DNA from: Kitasatospora sp. MMS16-BH015
Lineage (GTDB): Bacteria; Actinomycetota; Actinomycetes; Streptomycetales; Streptomycetaceae
Length of the DNA: 64,000 nucleotides
NCBI RefSeq assembly: GCF_002943525.1
Contig: NZ_CP025394.1
Coordinates: 8,075,001 to 8,139,000, forward strand
Direction of reading: 5' to 3'
Position 1 is the stretch's first letter. The number at the start of each line of letters is the position of its first letter. Below, piece after piece: positions 25,564 to 36,776 of this stretch. The notes below the pieces were generated by a model that was not told where the DNA came from, searched no databases, and saw only the letters and a list, made by a program, of their open reading frames with translations. A program made the position numbers and the translations under genes.

Positions 25564-27597
25564 GTGTTCAACGTGCCCCAGGCGCTCAAGCGCCTCGTGA
25601 TCGGTAAGGCCATGCGCAGCGAGGAGCTGGGCGAGACCCTGCTGCCCAAGCGGCTGGCCCTGCCGATCTTCGCTTCAGACCCGCTCTCCTCGGTGGCCTA
25701 CGCCACCGGCGAGATCCTGCTCGTCCTCACGGTGGGCGGCACCGCCTTCCTCTACCTCACGCCCTGGATCGGGGCGGCGGTGGTGGCCCTGATGGCGGTC
25801 GTGGTGATGTCCTACCGCCAGGTGGTGCACGCCTACCCGAGCGGCGGCGGCTCCTACGAGGTGGTGTCGAAGAACCTCGGCACCAACTCCGGCCTGGTGG
25901 TGGCGGCCTCGCTGCTGGTCGACTACGTGATGACGGTCGCGGTGTCGGTCGCCTCGGGCGTCGACAACATCATCTCCGCGTTCAACGGGTTGGCCGACTA
26001 CCGGGTCCTGCTCGCGGTGGGCTTCGTGGTGCTGCTGACGGCGATGAACCTGCGCGGTGTCCGCGAATCCGGCCGCGCCTTCGCCGCGCCGACCTACCTC
26101 TTCATCGGCGGCATCCTGCTGATGGTGGTCACCGGCCTGATCCGGGTGGTGTTCGGGGACGACCCGCAGGCGCCCACGGCGGCGTTCGGGATCCACCCGG
26201 CCGAGGGCGGGGACAACCTGGCCGGTCTCGGGCTGCTGATGCTCGGCCTGCGGGCCTTCGCCTCCGGCTGCACCGCGCTGACCGGCGTGGAGGCGATCTC
26301 CAACGGCGTGCCCGCCTTCCGGGCGCCGAAGTCGAAGAACGCCGCGAGCACCATGAGTGCGATGGGCATCCTGGCGGTCGTGATGTTCATCGGCGTCACC
26401 GTGCTGGCGATGACCTCGAACGTGCACTACGTCGAGGACGCCTGCCAGCTGACCGGAGTGGCCGGCGACTGCGCGAAGTACACCCAGCAGACGGTGATCG
26501 CCCAGCTCGCCTCGACCTTCCTCGGCGGCGACAACAGCATCCTCTTCTACTTCATCCAGGCGGTCACCGCCCTGGTCCTGATCCTGGCCGCCAACACCGC
26601 GTTCAACGGCTTCCCGCTGCTGGCCTCGATCCTCGCGCAGCACCGGTACCTGCCCCGGCAGATGCACACCCGCGGCGACCGGCTCGCGTTCTCCAACGGC
26701 ATCATCGCGCTGGCCGTGGTGGCCGGCGGCCTGCTCTGGTTCTACAAGGCCGACGTCACCAGCCTGATCCACCTCTACATCCTGGGCGTCTTCACCTCCT
26801 TCACGCTGTCGCAGATCGGCATGGTGAAGCACTGGAACCGCGCCCTCGCCACGGAGACCGACCCCGCCGTCCGCCGCTCCGCCCAGCGCTCCCGGGTGAT
26901 CAACGGCCTCGGCGCGGTCACCACCGCGCTGGTCCTGGTGATCGTCCTGATCACCAAGTTCACCCAGGGCGCCTGGCTGGCCGTGCTGGCCGCCGTGGTG
27001 CTGTGGGCGATGATGCGCGGCATCCGCCGCCACTACGACACCGTCGCCGAGCAGTTGGCGGTCGAGGATCCGCGGGCCGAGTCGGCCAAGCCCTCCCAGG
27101 TGCACGGCCTGGTGCTGGTCTCCAAGCTGCACAAGCCCACCCTGCGGGCCCTCGGCTACGCCCAGGCGTTCCGGCCGGACACCCTGGAGGCCGTCACCGT
27201 GGCGGTGGAGAAGGAGGCCACCGCCGAGCTGAGCGCGCAGTGGGAGGCCTACGGCATCGAGGTGCCGTTGAAGGTGCTCGACTCGCCGTTCCGTGAGATC
27301 ACCAAGCCGGTGGTGCAGTACGTGCGCGAGTACCGGCGCAGCTCGCCGCGCGAGGCGGTGGCGGTGTTCATCCCCGAGTACGTGGTCGGCCACTGGTGGG
27401 AGCACCTGCTGCACAACCAGTCCGCGCTCTGGCTGAAATCCCGGCTGCTTTTCACTCCGGGCGTCATGGTGATCAGCGTGCCCTGGCAGCTCGCCTCGGC
27501 CACGCGTGCCGACCGCCCGGCCCGTCGGGCGCCCGGCGCCGCCCGACGGGGCGAGCCGACCCCGGTGCGGGACGTAGCCGAGCCCGAGCGGATCTGA
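25564..27597 (+). CDS. KimA-like high-affinity K+ transporter (APC superfamily)
   Basis: 677 aa: about 12 membrane helices to residue 490, then a soluble C-terminal domain (VHGLVLVSKLHKPTLRAL...) and an Arg/Pro-rich tail. The N-terminal LLPKRLALPIFASDPLSSVAYATGEIL is the hallmark of the YdaO/KimA branch (quoted as LLPKRLALPIFASDPLSS). B. subtilis KimA is a K+/H+ symporter controlled by c-di-AMP at its cytoplasmic domain. Amino-acid permease is the older generic annotation. Its place beside kdp genes supports K+ uptake. No ydaO-type riboswitch was recognised upstream. Confidence 0.82.
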   Translation: MFNVPQALKRLVIGKAMRSEELGETLLPKRLALPIFASDPLSSVAYATGEILLVLTVGGTAFLYLTPWIGAAVVALMAVVVMSYRQVVHAYPSGGGSYEVVSKNLGTNSGLVVAASLLVDYVMTVAVSVASGVDNIISAFNGLADYRVLLAVGFVVLLTAMNLRGVRESGRAFAAPTYLFIGGILLMVVTGLIRVVFGDDPQAPTAAFGIHPAEGGDNLAGLGLLMLGLRAFASGCTALTGVEAISNGVPAFRAPKSKNAASTMSAMGILAVVMFIGVTVLAMTSNVHYVEDACQLTGVAGDCAKYTQQTVIAQLASTFLGGDNSILFYFIQAVTALVLILAANTAFNGFPLLASILAQHRYLPRQMHTRGDRLAFSNGIIALAVVAGGLLWFYKADVTSLIHLYILGVFTSFTLSQIGMVKHWNRALATETDPAVRRSAQRSRVINGLGAVTTALVLVIVLITKFTQGAWLAVLAAVVLWAMMRGIRRHYDTVAEQLAVEDPRAESAKPSQVHGLVLVSKLHKPTLRALGYAQAFRPDTLEAVTVAVEKEATAELSAQWEAYGIEVPLKVLDSPFREITKPVVQYVREYRRSSPREAVAVFIPEYVVGHWWEHLLHNQSALWLKSRLLFTPGVMVISVPWQLASATRADRPARRAPGAARRGEPTPVRDVAEPERI

Positions 27598-27610
27598 CGG
27601 GGTACCAGCC

Positions 27611-27645
27611 GGCCCGCGGGAACAGCGCCATCGTTCCCGCGGGCC
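27611..27645 (+). terminator. 13-bp hairpin after the KimA-like gene
   Basis: GGCCCGCGGGAAC (27611-27623), 9-nt loop, GTTCCCGCGGGCC (27633-27645), 14 nt after the stop codon. No T-tract. Confidence 0.7.
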
Positions 27646-27692
27646 ATCGGCACGTTCCGGCCAAGCCCAGGTCTCGGGTGAATGACGCGGTC

Positions 27693-27743
27693 GTCAAGGC
27701 CGCGTCAATGTTGCCGAATCGCCCGTATGGAGGGCGTCAGGGA
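27693..27743 (+). promoter_or_regulatory. 11-nt direct-repeat operator and -10 of the kdp operon
   Basis: GTCAAGGCCGC (27693-27703) is followed directly by GTCAATGTTGC (27704-27714); a third unit-like GTCAGGGAACC is at 27736-27746. The -10 candidate CAGGGA (27738-27743) starts 34 nt after the second unit; TATGGA at 27726 is an alternative -10. Confidence 0.55.
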
Positions 27744-27861
27744 ACCGCAAACGGCGGTGACCAGCTGGTTTTCTGCTTCTCGCCGGTCGTCCACCGGTGC
27801 CGTCAGGAGGCCCGGGGGGAGCCCGGCGGCGACAGCCTTTGACCCAGTTGGTGGAGCACCC

Positions 27862-27945
27862 ATGCTCGATCTCGTCTTCGTCGGCAGCACGGTCGCCGTG
27901 TTCGCCGTCATCGCCCTCATCGCACGGGGGGTGGAGAAGCTGTGA
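27862..27945 (+). CDS. 27-aa membrane peptide at the head of the kdp operon
   Basis: Begins MLDLVFVGSTVAVFAV and ends RGVEKL: a single transmembrane helix with a basic end, the size and layout of KdpF but distinct from the KdpF encoded right after it. GGTGGAGCACCC lies upstream of the ATG. Its stop overlaps the kdpF start (GTGA), so it is part of the operon. I recall similar short frames at the start of other Streptomyces kdp operons but no experimental role; it may be a second stabilising subunit of the Kdp complex. Confidence 0.7.
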   Translation: MLDLVFVGSTVAVFAVIALIARGVEKL

Positions 27946-28031
27946 GCGCCGAGAACATCGCAGGTCTCATCGTCGCCGTCGCGCTCATCGGCTACCTCGT
28001 CGTGGCGCTGATCTACCCGGAGAAGTTCTGA
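27942..28031 (+). CDS. kdpF: KdpF, small stabilising subunit of the K+-transporting ATPase
   Basis: 29 aa, one transmembrane helix: VSAENIAGLIVAVALIGY then the family ending LIYPEKF. KdpF stabilises the KdpFABC complex in the membrane. GTG start overlaps the upstream peptide's stop; kdpA starts 2 nt after its stop codon. Confidence 0.9.
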   Translation: MSAENIAGLIVAVALIGYLVVALIYPEKF

Positions 28032-28033
28032 TC

Positions 28034-29694
28034 ATGAGTGCAACACTCGCCGGGTGGCTGCAAGCCCTCGCCCTGGTCGGTGCGTTGGCCCTCTGCTACC
28101 GCCCGCTTGGCGACTACATCGCCAAGCTCCTGACCACCGCCAAGCACCTCAGAGTCGAGCGCGGCCTCTACAAGCTGGTCGGGGTCGACGGTGACGCCGA
28201 CCAGCGCTGGTCGGTCTACCTCCGCTCGGTGCTGGCCTTCTCCGCGCTGTCGGTCCTCTTCCTCTACGGCCTGATCCGCCTCCAGACGCACCTGCTGCTC
28301 AGCCTCGGCGTGCCGGAGATGGAGCCGCACCAGGCCTGGAACACCGCGATCTCCTTCGTCACCAACACCAACTGGCAGTCCTACTCGGGTGAGCAGGCCA
28401 TGGGCCACCTGGTGCAGATGGCCGGTCTTGCGGTGCAGAACTTCGTCTCCGCGGCCGTCGGCATCGCGATCGTGGCCGCCCTGATCCGGGGCTTCACTCG
28501 CAACCGCACGGACCGGGTCGGCAACTTCTGGGTCGACCTGACCAGGATCAGCCTGCGCCTGCTGCTGCCGCTCTCCGTCGTCTTCGCGCTGGTGCTGGTC
28601 GCCAACGGGGTGGTGCAGAACTTCCACGGCTTCCACGACCTGACCACCGTCACCGGCTCCACCCAGTCGATCCCCGGTGGCCCGGTGGCCTCGCAGGAGG
28701 TCATCAAGCAGTTGGGCACCAACGGCGGCGGCTTCTTCAACGCCAACTCGGCCCACCCGTTCGAGAACCCGACGGGCTTCACCAACTGGCTGGAGATCTT
28801 CCTGCTGCTGGTGATCTCCTTCTCGCTGCCGCGCACCTTCGGCAAGATGGTCGGCGACCACCGCCAGGGTTACGCGATCGTGGCCGTGATGGGCCTGTTC
28901 TGGGTGGCCTCGGCCGCGCTGATCACCTTCTTCGAGCACCAGCACTCCGGTGTGGCCCTGCAGGCGGCCGGCGCCTCGATGGAGGGCAAGGAGCAGCGGT
29001 TCGGGATCGCGGCTTCGGGCTTGTTCGCCGCTTCGACCACGTTGACCTCGACGGGTGCGGTCAACTCCTTCCACGACTCGTTCACGCCCTTCGGCGGCGG
29101 TCTGACGATCTTCAACATGATGCTCGGCGAGATCGCCCCCGGCGGCACCGGCTCGGGCCTGTACGGGATGCTGATCCTGGCGATCGTCGCGGTCTTCGTG
29201 GCCGGTCTGATGGTCGGGCGCACCCCGGAGTACCTGGGCAAGAAGCTCGGCGGCCGGGAGATGAAGTTCGCCTCGCTCTACATCCTCACCACGCCGGCGA
29301 TCGTCCTGATCGGCACCGGTGTCGCGATCGCCCTGCCGGGCGAGCGGGCGGGGATGCTCAACTCGGGTGCGCACGGCTTCTCCGAGGTGCTCTACGCCTT
29401 CACCTCGGCCTCGAACAACAACGGGTCGGCGTTCGGCGGTATCACCGTCAACACGTCCTGGTACGACACCGCGCTGGGCCTGGCGATGGTGTTCGGGCGG
29501 TTCCTGCCGATGGTGTTCGTGCTGGCGCTGGCGGGCTCGCTCGCGCAGCAGCAGCCGGTGCCGGCGAGTGCGGGCACGCTGCCCACCCACAAGCCGCTGT
29601 TCGTCGGGCTGCTCTCCGGTGTCGTGCTGATCGTCGTCGGCCTCACCTACTTCCCGGCCCTGGCCCTCGGCCCGATCGCAGAAGGTCTCCACTG

Positions 29695-29695
<1 letters not shown>
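28034..29695 (+). CDS. kdpA: KdpA, K+-binding and translocating subunit
   Basis: 553 aa integral membrane protein of the superfamily of K+ transporters. Selectivity-filter loops are visible: TNTNWQSYSGE, TNGGGFFNANSAHPFENPT, TSTGAVNSFHDSFTP and SASNNNGSAFGG. It selects K+ and passes it to the tunnel toward KdpB. ATG follows kdpF by 2 nt and its TGA overlaps the kdpB ATG (TGATG), typical of coupled kdpFABC translation. Confidence 0.97.
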
Positions 29696-31800
<2,105 letters not shown>

Positions 31801-31813
31801 AAGGAGTCACGAC

Positions 31814-32443
31814 ATGTCCAAGCCCCTGCCCGCCGTCGTGCGGACGTACTCCACCGCCTTGCGGATGCTGCTGGTGATGACGGTGATCCTGGGGATCGCC
31901 TACCCGCTGCTGGTCACCGGCGTCAGCCAGGTCGCCTTCGCCGACAAGGCCAACGGCTCGATCGTGCAGTCCGAGGGCAAGGAGGTCGGCTCCAGCCTGC
32001 TGGGCCAGAGCTACGACCTGCCGAAGAAGAACCCCGACGACCCGAAGGAGGAGGCGCAGCCGGACCCGCAGTGGTTCCAGCCCCGGCCCTCGGCCGCGAA
32101 CAACGACCCGCACGGCTCGGCGGCCTCCAACCTCGGCCCCAACAGTGACGATCTGCTGAAGGCCGTGAACGACCGCCGTGCCGCGGTCGCCGCCTTCGAC
32201 GGGGTCGATCCGGCGAGCGTGCCGCCGGACGCGCTGACGGCCTCCGGTTCCGGGCTTGACCCGCACATCTCCCTCGCCTATGCGCAGGAGCAGGTGGCCC
32301 GGGTGGCCAAGGTCCGCCACCTGTCCGCCGACGCGGTGGCCAAGCTGGTCGAGAAGTACACCGAGGGCCGTTCGGTCGGTTTCCTCGGCCAGGCCGGCGT
32401 CAACGTGGTGCTGCTCAACAAGGCGCTGAGCGAGCAGAGATGA
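31814..32443 (+). CDS. kdpC: KdpC, accessory subunit of the Kdp K+ pump
   Basis: 209 aa: one N-terminal membrane helix (LRMLLVMTVILGIAYPLLVTGV) and an extracytoplasmic domain with the KdpC motifs NGSIV, GSSLLGQ, WFQPRPSA, ASGSGLDPHIS-like (here ASGSGLDPHIS) and ARVAKVR. AAAGGAG lies before the ATG. Last gene of the kdpFABC operon, followed by a strong hairpin. Confidence 0.96.
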   Translation: MSKPLPAVVRTYSTALRMLLVMTVILGIAYPLLVTGVSQVAFADKANGSIVQSEGKEVGSSLLGQSYDLPKKNPDDPKEEAQPDPQWFQPRPSAANNDPHGSAASNLGPNSDDLLKAVNDRRAAVAAFDGVDPASVPPDALTASGSGLDPHISLAYAQEQVARVAKVRHLSADAVAKLVEKYTEGRSVGFLGQAGVNVVLLNKALSEQR

Positions 32444-32458
32444 CGCCACATCAGTAGA

Positions 32459-32497
32459 CGGGCTGCCCGGGTGCGGATCGCGCACCCGGGCAGCCCG
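32459..32497 (+). terminator. 17-bp perfect hairpin between kdpC and kdpD
   Basis: Arms 32459-32475 and 32481-32497 are exact complements with loop GATCG. It separates the pump operon from the sensor genes, so kdpDE probably has its own promoter or receives limited read-through. Confidence 0.75.
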
Positions 32498-32535
32498 CGT
32501 GCCCCGGATCCACCACTACTCGGAGAGCAGCCTGT

Positions 32536-35085
32536 ATGTCCCGTGACCTCGCCTCTGCCACCGCCAGGCGCCGTGGGCAGCTGAGGGTCTACCTCGGATC
32601 GGCCCCCGGTGTCGGCAAGACCTATCGGATGCTCGACGAGGCCCACCGCAGACGGGATCGCGGTGCGGACGTGGTGGTCGGCTACATCGAGTGCCACGGG
32701 CGCCGGCACACCGAGAACATGCTGCAGGGCCTGGAGCTCCTCCCGAGGCTGACCCGCAGCTACCGGGGCACGGACTTCCCCGAGATGGACCTGGACGCGA
32801 TCCTCGCGCGGCGTCCTTCGGCCGTCCTGGTGGACGAGTTGGCGCACACCAACATCCCCGGTGGGCGGCATGCCAAGCGGTGGCAGGACGTGGAGGAGTT
32901 GCTGGCGGCCGGGATCGACGTGATCACGACCGTCAACGTCCAGCACCTGGAGTCGCTGAACGACGTGGTGCAAAAGATCACCGGTATCCCGCAGCGGGAG
33001 ACCGTGCCGGACGAGGTGGTGCGCCGGGCCGACCAGCTCGAACTGGTCGACATGGCCCCGCAGGCACTGCGCCGCCGGATGGCCCACGGGAACGTCTACA
33101 AGGCCGAGAAGGTGGACGCCGCGCTCTCCAACTACTTCAGGGTCGGCAACCTGACCGCCCTGCGCGAGCTCGCCCTGCTCTGGGTCGCCGGGCGGGTGGA
33201 CGAGGGCCTGCGCGACTACCGGGCCGCGCACGACATCGACCGGGTATGGGAGACCCGCGAACGGGTGGTGGTCGCCCTGACCGGCGGGCCCGAGGGCGAG
33301 ACCATCGTCCGCCGGGCCGCCCGGATCGCCGACCGCACGGCGGGCGGCGAACTGCTGGCCGTGCATGTCGCGCGCAGCGACGGCCTGGCCGGCGCCTCCC
33401 CGGGCGCGCTGGCCGAGCAGCGGCAACTGGTCGAGACCCTCGGCGGCAGCTACCACGTGGTGGTCGGCGACGACATCCCCACCTCGCTGCTCGCCTTCGC
33501 CCGGGCCCACGACGCCACCCAGCTGGTGCTCGGGACCAGCCGCCGCGGCCGGCTCAACCGCTTCCTCACCGGCCCCGGCAACGGGCAGACCATCGTGGAC
33601 GCGTCGGAGGACATCGACGTCCACATGGTCACCCACGAGTTCACCGGCCGGGGCCGGCTGCCCGCCCTCGGACGGCGTCACTCGCCGCGCCGGACGGTGG
33701 CCGGCTTTGCGGCGGGCCTGCTGCTGCCCGTCCTGCTGACGATGGTCTTCTCCCAGCTGCGGTCGAGCCTGAACCTGACCACCGTCGCGCTGATCTTCCA
33801 ACTCGGCGTGGTGGCCGTCGCGTTGCTGGGTGGTGCGACCTCGGCGCTGCTCGCCTCGCTCACCGCCTCGCTGCTGCTGAACTACTACTTCATCCCGCCG
33901 ATCCACACCTTCACCATCGGCGAGACCAACAACGTGATCGCCCTGCTGGTCTTCGCGGCCGTCGCGCTCACCGTCTCCACCGTGGTCGACCGGGCCACCC
34001 GTCTCACCCAGCGCGCCGCCCGCGCCACCGCCGAGGCCGAGACCCTCTCCACCCTGGCCGGCAGCGTGCTCCGAGGCGCCGAGGCGCTGCCCGCCCTCCT
34101 TGAGAAGACCCGCACCGCCTTCGCGCTGGACTCGGTCGCCCTGCTCGACCGGGTGAGCGGCGACGCGATCGGCCGCAGCGATGCCGAGGGTGAGCCCGCT
34201 GCGGATCGCACCGTCTCCGAAGTCCCGGTCGGCCAGGGCGCGTTGCTGGTCCTGTCCGGGCGCCGTCTGCCCGCCGCCGACCAGCGCGTGCTCACCGCCT
34301 TCGCCGCGCACATCGCCGCCGCCCTGGAACGGGACCGACTGGCCACCGTCGCCGCCGAGATCGAGCCGATCAAGGCCGCCGACCGGATGCGCACCGCCCT
34401 GCTGGCCGCCGTCAGCCACGACCTGCGCACCCCGCTGGCCGCCGCGCTGGCCGCCGTCGGCTCGCTGCGCAGCCCCGACGTCGACTTCGCCCCCGAGGAC
34501 CAGGCCGAACTCCTCGACCTGGCCGACGAATCGCTGGTCAAGCTCACCCGGCTCGTCGACAACCTGCTCGACATGAGCCGGCTGCAGGCCGGCGCCCTCA
34601 CCCTCCACCTGGAGGCCACCTCGGTGGACGAGGTACTGCGGCGGGCGATGGACTCGCTCGCACGCCCCGATGCCCCCGTCCAGCCGCTGGACCTCGACAC
34701 CGTGCCGCCGGTGCTGGCCGATGTGCCCTTGCTGGAAAGGGTGTTGGCGAACGTCATCACCAACGCACTGCGCCACAACGCCCCCGGCGCACCCGTGCTG
34801 GTGGCCGCCAGCAAGCACGAGGACCGGGTCGAGATCCGCGTCGTCGACCGTGGCCCCGGCATCCCGTTCGAGGACCGCGACCGGGTGTTCCTGCCGTTCC
34901 AACGGCTCGGGGACAACGACAACACCACCGGCGTCGGCCTCGGCCTCGCCCTCTCCCGCGGCCTGGCCGAGGCCATGGGCGGCTCGCTGGAGGTCGAGGA
35001 CACCCCGGGCGGCGGCACCACCATGCTGCTCACCCTCCCGGCGGCCGAGCAGCCGGCCGTCACGGACGGGGGCCAGGCGCAGTGA
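32536..35085 (+). CDS. kdpD: KdpD, K+/turgor sensor histidine kinase
   Basis: 849 aa, standard KdpD order: N-terminal KdpD domain with Walker A GSAPGVGKT (21-29), a Usp-like domain (about 250-370), four membrane helices of the DUF4118 module (about 385-490), a GAF-like region, then the dimerisation domain with phospho-acceptor His628 in AAVSHDLRTPL and an HATPase domain (NVITNALRHNAP, DRGPGIP, GVGLGLALS). It senses K+ limitation and phosphorylates KdpE. Its stop overlaps the kdpE start. Confidence 0.96.
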   Translation: MSRDLASATARRRGQLRVYLGSAPGVGKTYRMLDEAHRRRDRGADVVVGYIECHGRRHTENMLQGLELLPRLTRSYRGTDFPEMDLDAILARRPSAVLVDELAHTNIPGGRHAKRWQDVEELLAAGIDVITTVNVQHLESLNDVVQKITGIPQRETVPDEVVRRADQLELVDMAPQALRRRMAHGNVYKAEKVDAALSNYFRVGNLTALRELALLWVAGRVDEGLRDYRAAHDIDRVWETRERVVVALTGGPEGETIVRRAARIADRTAGGELLAVHVARSDGLAGASPGALAEQRQLVETLGGSYHVVVGDDIPTSLLAFARAHDATQLVLGTSRRGRLNRFLTGPGNGQTIVDASEDIDVHMVTHEFTGRGRLPALGRRHSPRRTVAGFAAGLLLPVLLTMVFSQLRSSLNLTTVALIFQLGVVAVALLGGATSALLASLTASLLLNYYFIPPIHTFTIGETNNVIALLVFAAVALTVSTVVDRATRLTQRAARATAEAETLSTLAGSVLRGAEALPALLEKTRTAFALDSVALLDRVSGDAIGRSDAEGEPAADRTVSEVPVGQGALLVLSGRRLPAADQRVLTAFAAHIAAALERDRLATVAAEIEPIKAADRMRTALLAAVSHDLRTPLAAALAAVGSLRSPDVDFAPEDQAELLDLADESLVKLTRLVDNLLDMSRLQAGALTLHLEATSVDEVLRRAMDSLARPDAPVQPLDLDTVPPVLADVPLLERVLANVITNALRHNAPGAPVLVAASKHEDRVEIRVVDRGPGIPFEDRDRVFLPFQRLGDNDNTTGVGLGLALSRGLAEAMGGSLEVEDTPGGGTTMLLTLPAAEQPAVTDGGQAQ

Positions 35086-35756
35086 GTCAGATCCTCGTGG
35101 TGGACGACGAACCGGCGCTGCTGCGGACACTGAAGATCAACCTGCATGCCCGGCACTACTCGGTGCTGACCGCCGCCACCGGGCAGCAGGCCCTCGACGC
35201 CGTCAGCCGGGAGAGCCCGGACGCCGTGGTCCTCGACCTCGGCCTGCCCGACTTCGACGGCGTCGACATCATCCGGGGCATGCGCACCTCCTTGGCGGCG
35301 CCGATCATCGTGCTGTCGGGCCGGGCCGAAGTGGACGACAAGATCCGCGCGTTGGACGCCGGAGCGGACGACTACGTGACCAAGCCCTTCGTGGTGGACG
35401 AGCTCTTCGCCCGGCTGCGGGCGGTGCTGCGGCGCGCTCCCGTCCTCGACCCCCCACCCAGGGCCCTGGTCGGCGACCACCTGGTCGACACCGCCGCGAA
35501 CACGGTGACCGGCCCGGCCGGGACGGTCCGGCTCACCCCGACGGAGTGGCAGATCCTCAAGATGCTGCTCGCCTCCCCGGGCCGGCTGGTCACGGGCAAG
35601 GAGCTGCTCCGCGAGATCTGGGGCCCGGAGGCGGAGGAGCGGACCAACTACCTCCGGGTCTACCTGGCCGGCCTGCGCCGGAAGCTCGAGCGCAATCCCG
35701 CTCACCCCCGCCACCTGATCACCGAACCCGGAATCGGCTACCGCTTCCGGCCCTGA
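35082..35756 (+). CDS. kdpE: KdpE, OmpR-family response regulator
   Basis: 224 aa. Receiver domain with acidic pair DDE (8-10), phospho-acceptor Asp52 (VVLDLGLP) and Lys in KPF; C-terminal winged helix (LTPTEWQILKMLL ... YLRVYLAGLRRKLE). Activated by KdpD, it normally switches on kdpFABC. OmpR-family regulators bind head-to-tail repeats with about 10-11-bp period, which fits the 11-nt repeats found at eight promoters here. GTG start overlaps the kdpD stop by 4 nt. Confidence 0.95.
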   Translation: MSQILVVDDEPALLRTLKINLHARHYSVLTAATGQQALDAVSRESPDAVVLDLGLPDFDGVDIIRGMRTSLAAPIIVLSGRAEVDDKIRALDAGADDYVTKPFVVDELFARLRAVLRRAPVLDPPPRALVGDHLVDTAANTVTGPAGTVRLTPTEWQILKMLLASPGRLVTGKELLREIWGPEAEERTNYLRVYLAGLRRKLERNPAHPRHLITEPGIGYRFRP

Positions 35757-35883
35757 CCTCGTGGCCCGTCCACTGCCGCCCACGCCAGGCGCCGCCGCAC
35801 CCGCCGAAGCCGACGACCGCACCACCGGCCGCTGCGCTGCGCCCGGCCGGGTTGGCGCGATATTCATTTAAGCTGTGATCACC

Positions 35884-35910
35884 TTGGCTTGAATTCATTC
35901 TGGCTAACAT
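35884..35910 (+). promoter_or_regulatory. AT-rich promoter region before the secreted protein gene
   Basis: TTGGCT (35884-35889), 15-nt spacer, TAACAT (35905-35910) within an unusually AT-rich 60-nt stretch (about 35855-35912) that also holds the palindrome TGAATTCA. Spacing is short for a standard promoter. Confidence 0.35.
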
Positions 35911-36025
35911 CGCGGGCTCGTGCCAGGGTTGGCCCGTGCCGCTGCGGCGGTCGCCGCTCCTGGGTGAGCACGGCCCCGGCGGCACGTCCTGTAGCGCGCC
36001 TCCACACCTCAGCCTTGGAGAAGCC

Positions 36026-36718
36026 ATGAAGCTCAGGTCCACCCTGGCAGCCCTCGCCCTGGGCACCACCGTGCTCACGTCGGCGCCTGCCCTGATCGCC
36101 CCACAGGCCGCCCTGGCCACCGTCCACTGCAACTCGACCATCTGCGGCCCCGACGAGGAGCCGGTGTTCGACGACACCGGTGACGACTCCCAGGGTGGCG
36201 GGGGGCTGACCGAGGAGGCGCCGGCCGAGGAGGTGCCGATCCCGACCGTTGTCATCACTGGGCAGCGCCCGGCCAATCCCCTGGCTCCGGTGTTCCCGCC
36301 GTACGTCTCCGGCGGCAAGAACACCGTCCCGCACGCCGGCAGCTTCGAGGTCGAGGCGGTCACCTGGAGCCCGCGGTTCGACAAGCACGGGCCCTGCTTC
36401 GGCAACGACGTCCCCGGCGCCGTCGCCAAGAAGTTCGGGGGCACCTCGTACCAGGTGAGCTACGAGGCCAACGCCGGCATCTCCGTCGACGCCGCCTCGA
36501 TCATCAGCGGCACCCTCGGGATCAAGGTGAACCAGACGGTCACCGTCACCGACAACCTCGAGGTCACCCTGCAGGCCGGTCAGGAGTACGCGGTGTACGT
36601 GACCTACCAGACCGTCACGTACAAGGTCACCCACCACTACCTGTTCAGCGACTCGGTGGAGTACGTGACGATCACCATGCCGACCAAGGACACCCACATC
36701 GGCGCCTGCGGCAACTGA
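36026..36718 (+). CDS. Secreted protein of unknown function
   Basis: 230 aa with a Sec signal peptide (MKLRSTLAALALGTTVL..., cleavage near ALA-TV). After an acidic, Gly-rich linker (about 45-75) comes a beta-rich domain with repeated Tyr/Thr/Val strands (YQVSYEANAGIS, YAVYVTYQTVTYKVTHHYLFS) and four Cys that could form two disulfides. No family recognised; the strand pattern resembles extracellular beta-sandwich proteins. GGAGAA precedes the ATG; the longer open frame lacks a signal sequence at its start. Confidence 0.68.
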   Translation: MKLRSTLAALALGTTVLTSAPALIAPQAALATVHCNSTICGPDEEPVFDDTGDDSQGGGGLTEEAPAEEVPIPTVVITGQRPANPLAPVFPPYVSGGKNTVPHAGSFEVEAVTWSPRFDKHGPCFGNDVPGAVAKKFGGTSYQVSYEANAGISVDAASIISGTLGIKVNQTVTVTDNLEVTLQAGQEYAVYVTYQTVTYKVTHHYLFSDSVEYVTITMPTKDTHIGACGN

Positions 36719-36734
36719 CGAACGGTCGAACGCT

Positions 36735-36750
36735 CCGAGGAGTTCCTCGG
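36735..36750. terminator. 7-bp hairpin after the secreted protein gene
   Basis: CCGAGGA (36735-36741), loop GT, TCCTCGG (36744-36750), 17 nt past the stop, before a convergent gene. Confidence 0.35.
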
Positions 36751-36776
36751 CGACGGTGATGGCAGGTGACGAGTCA

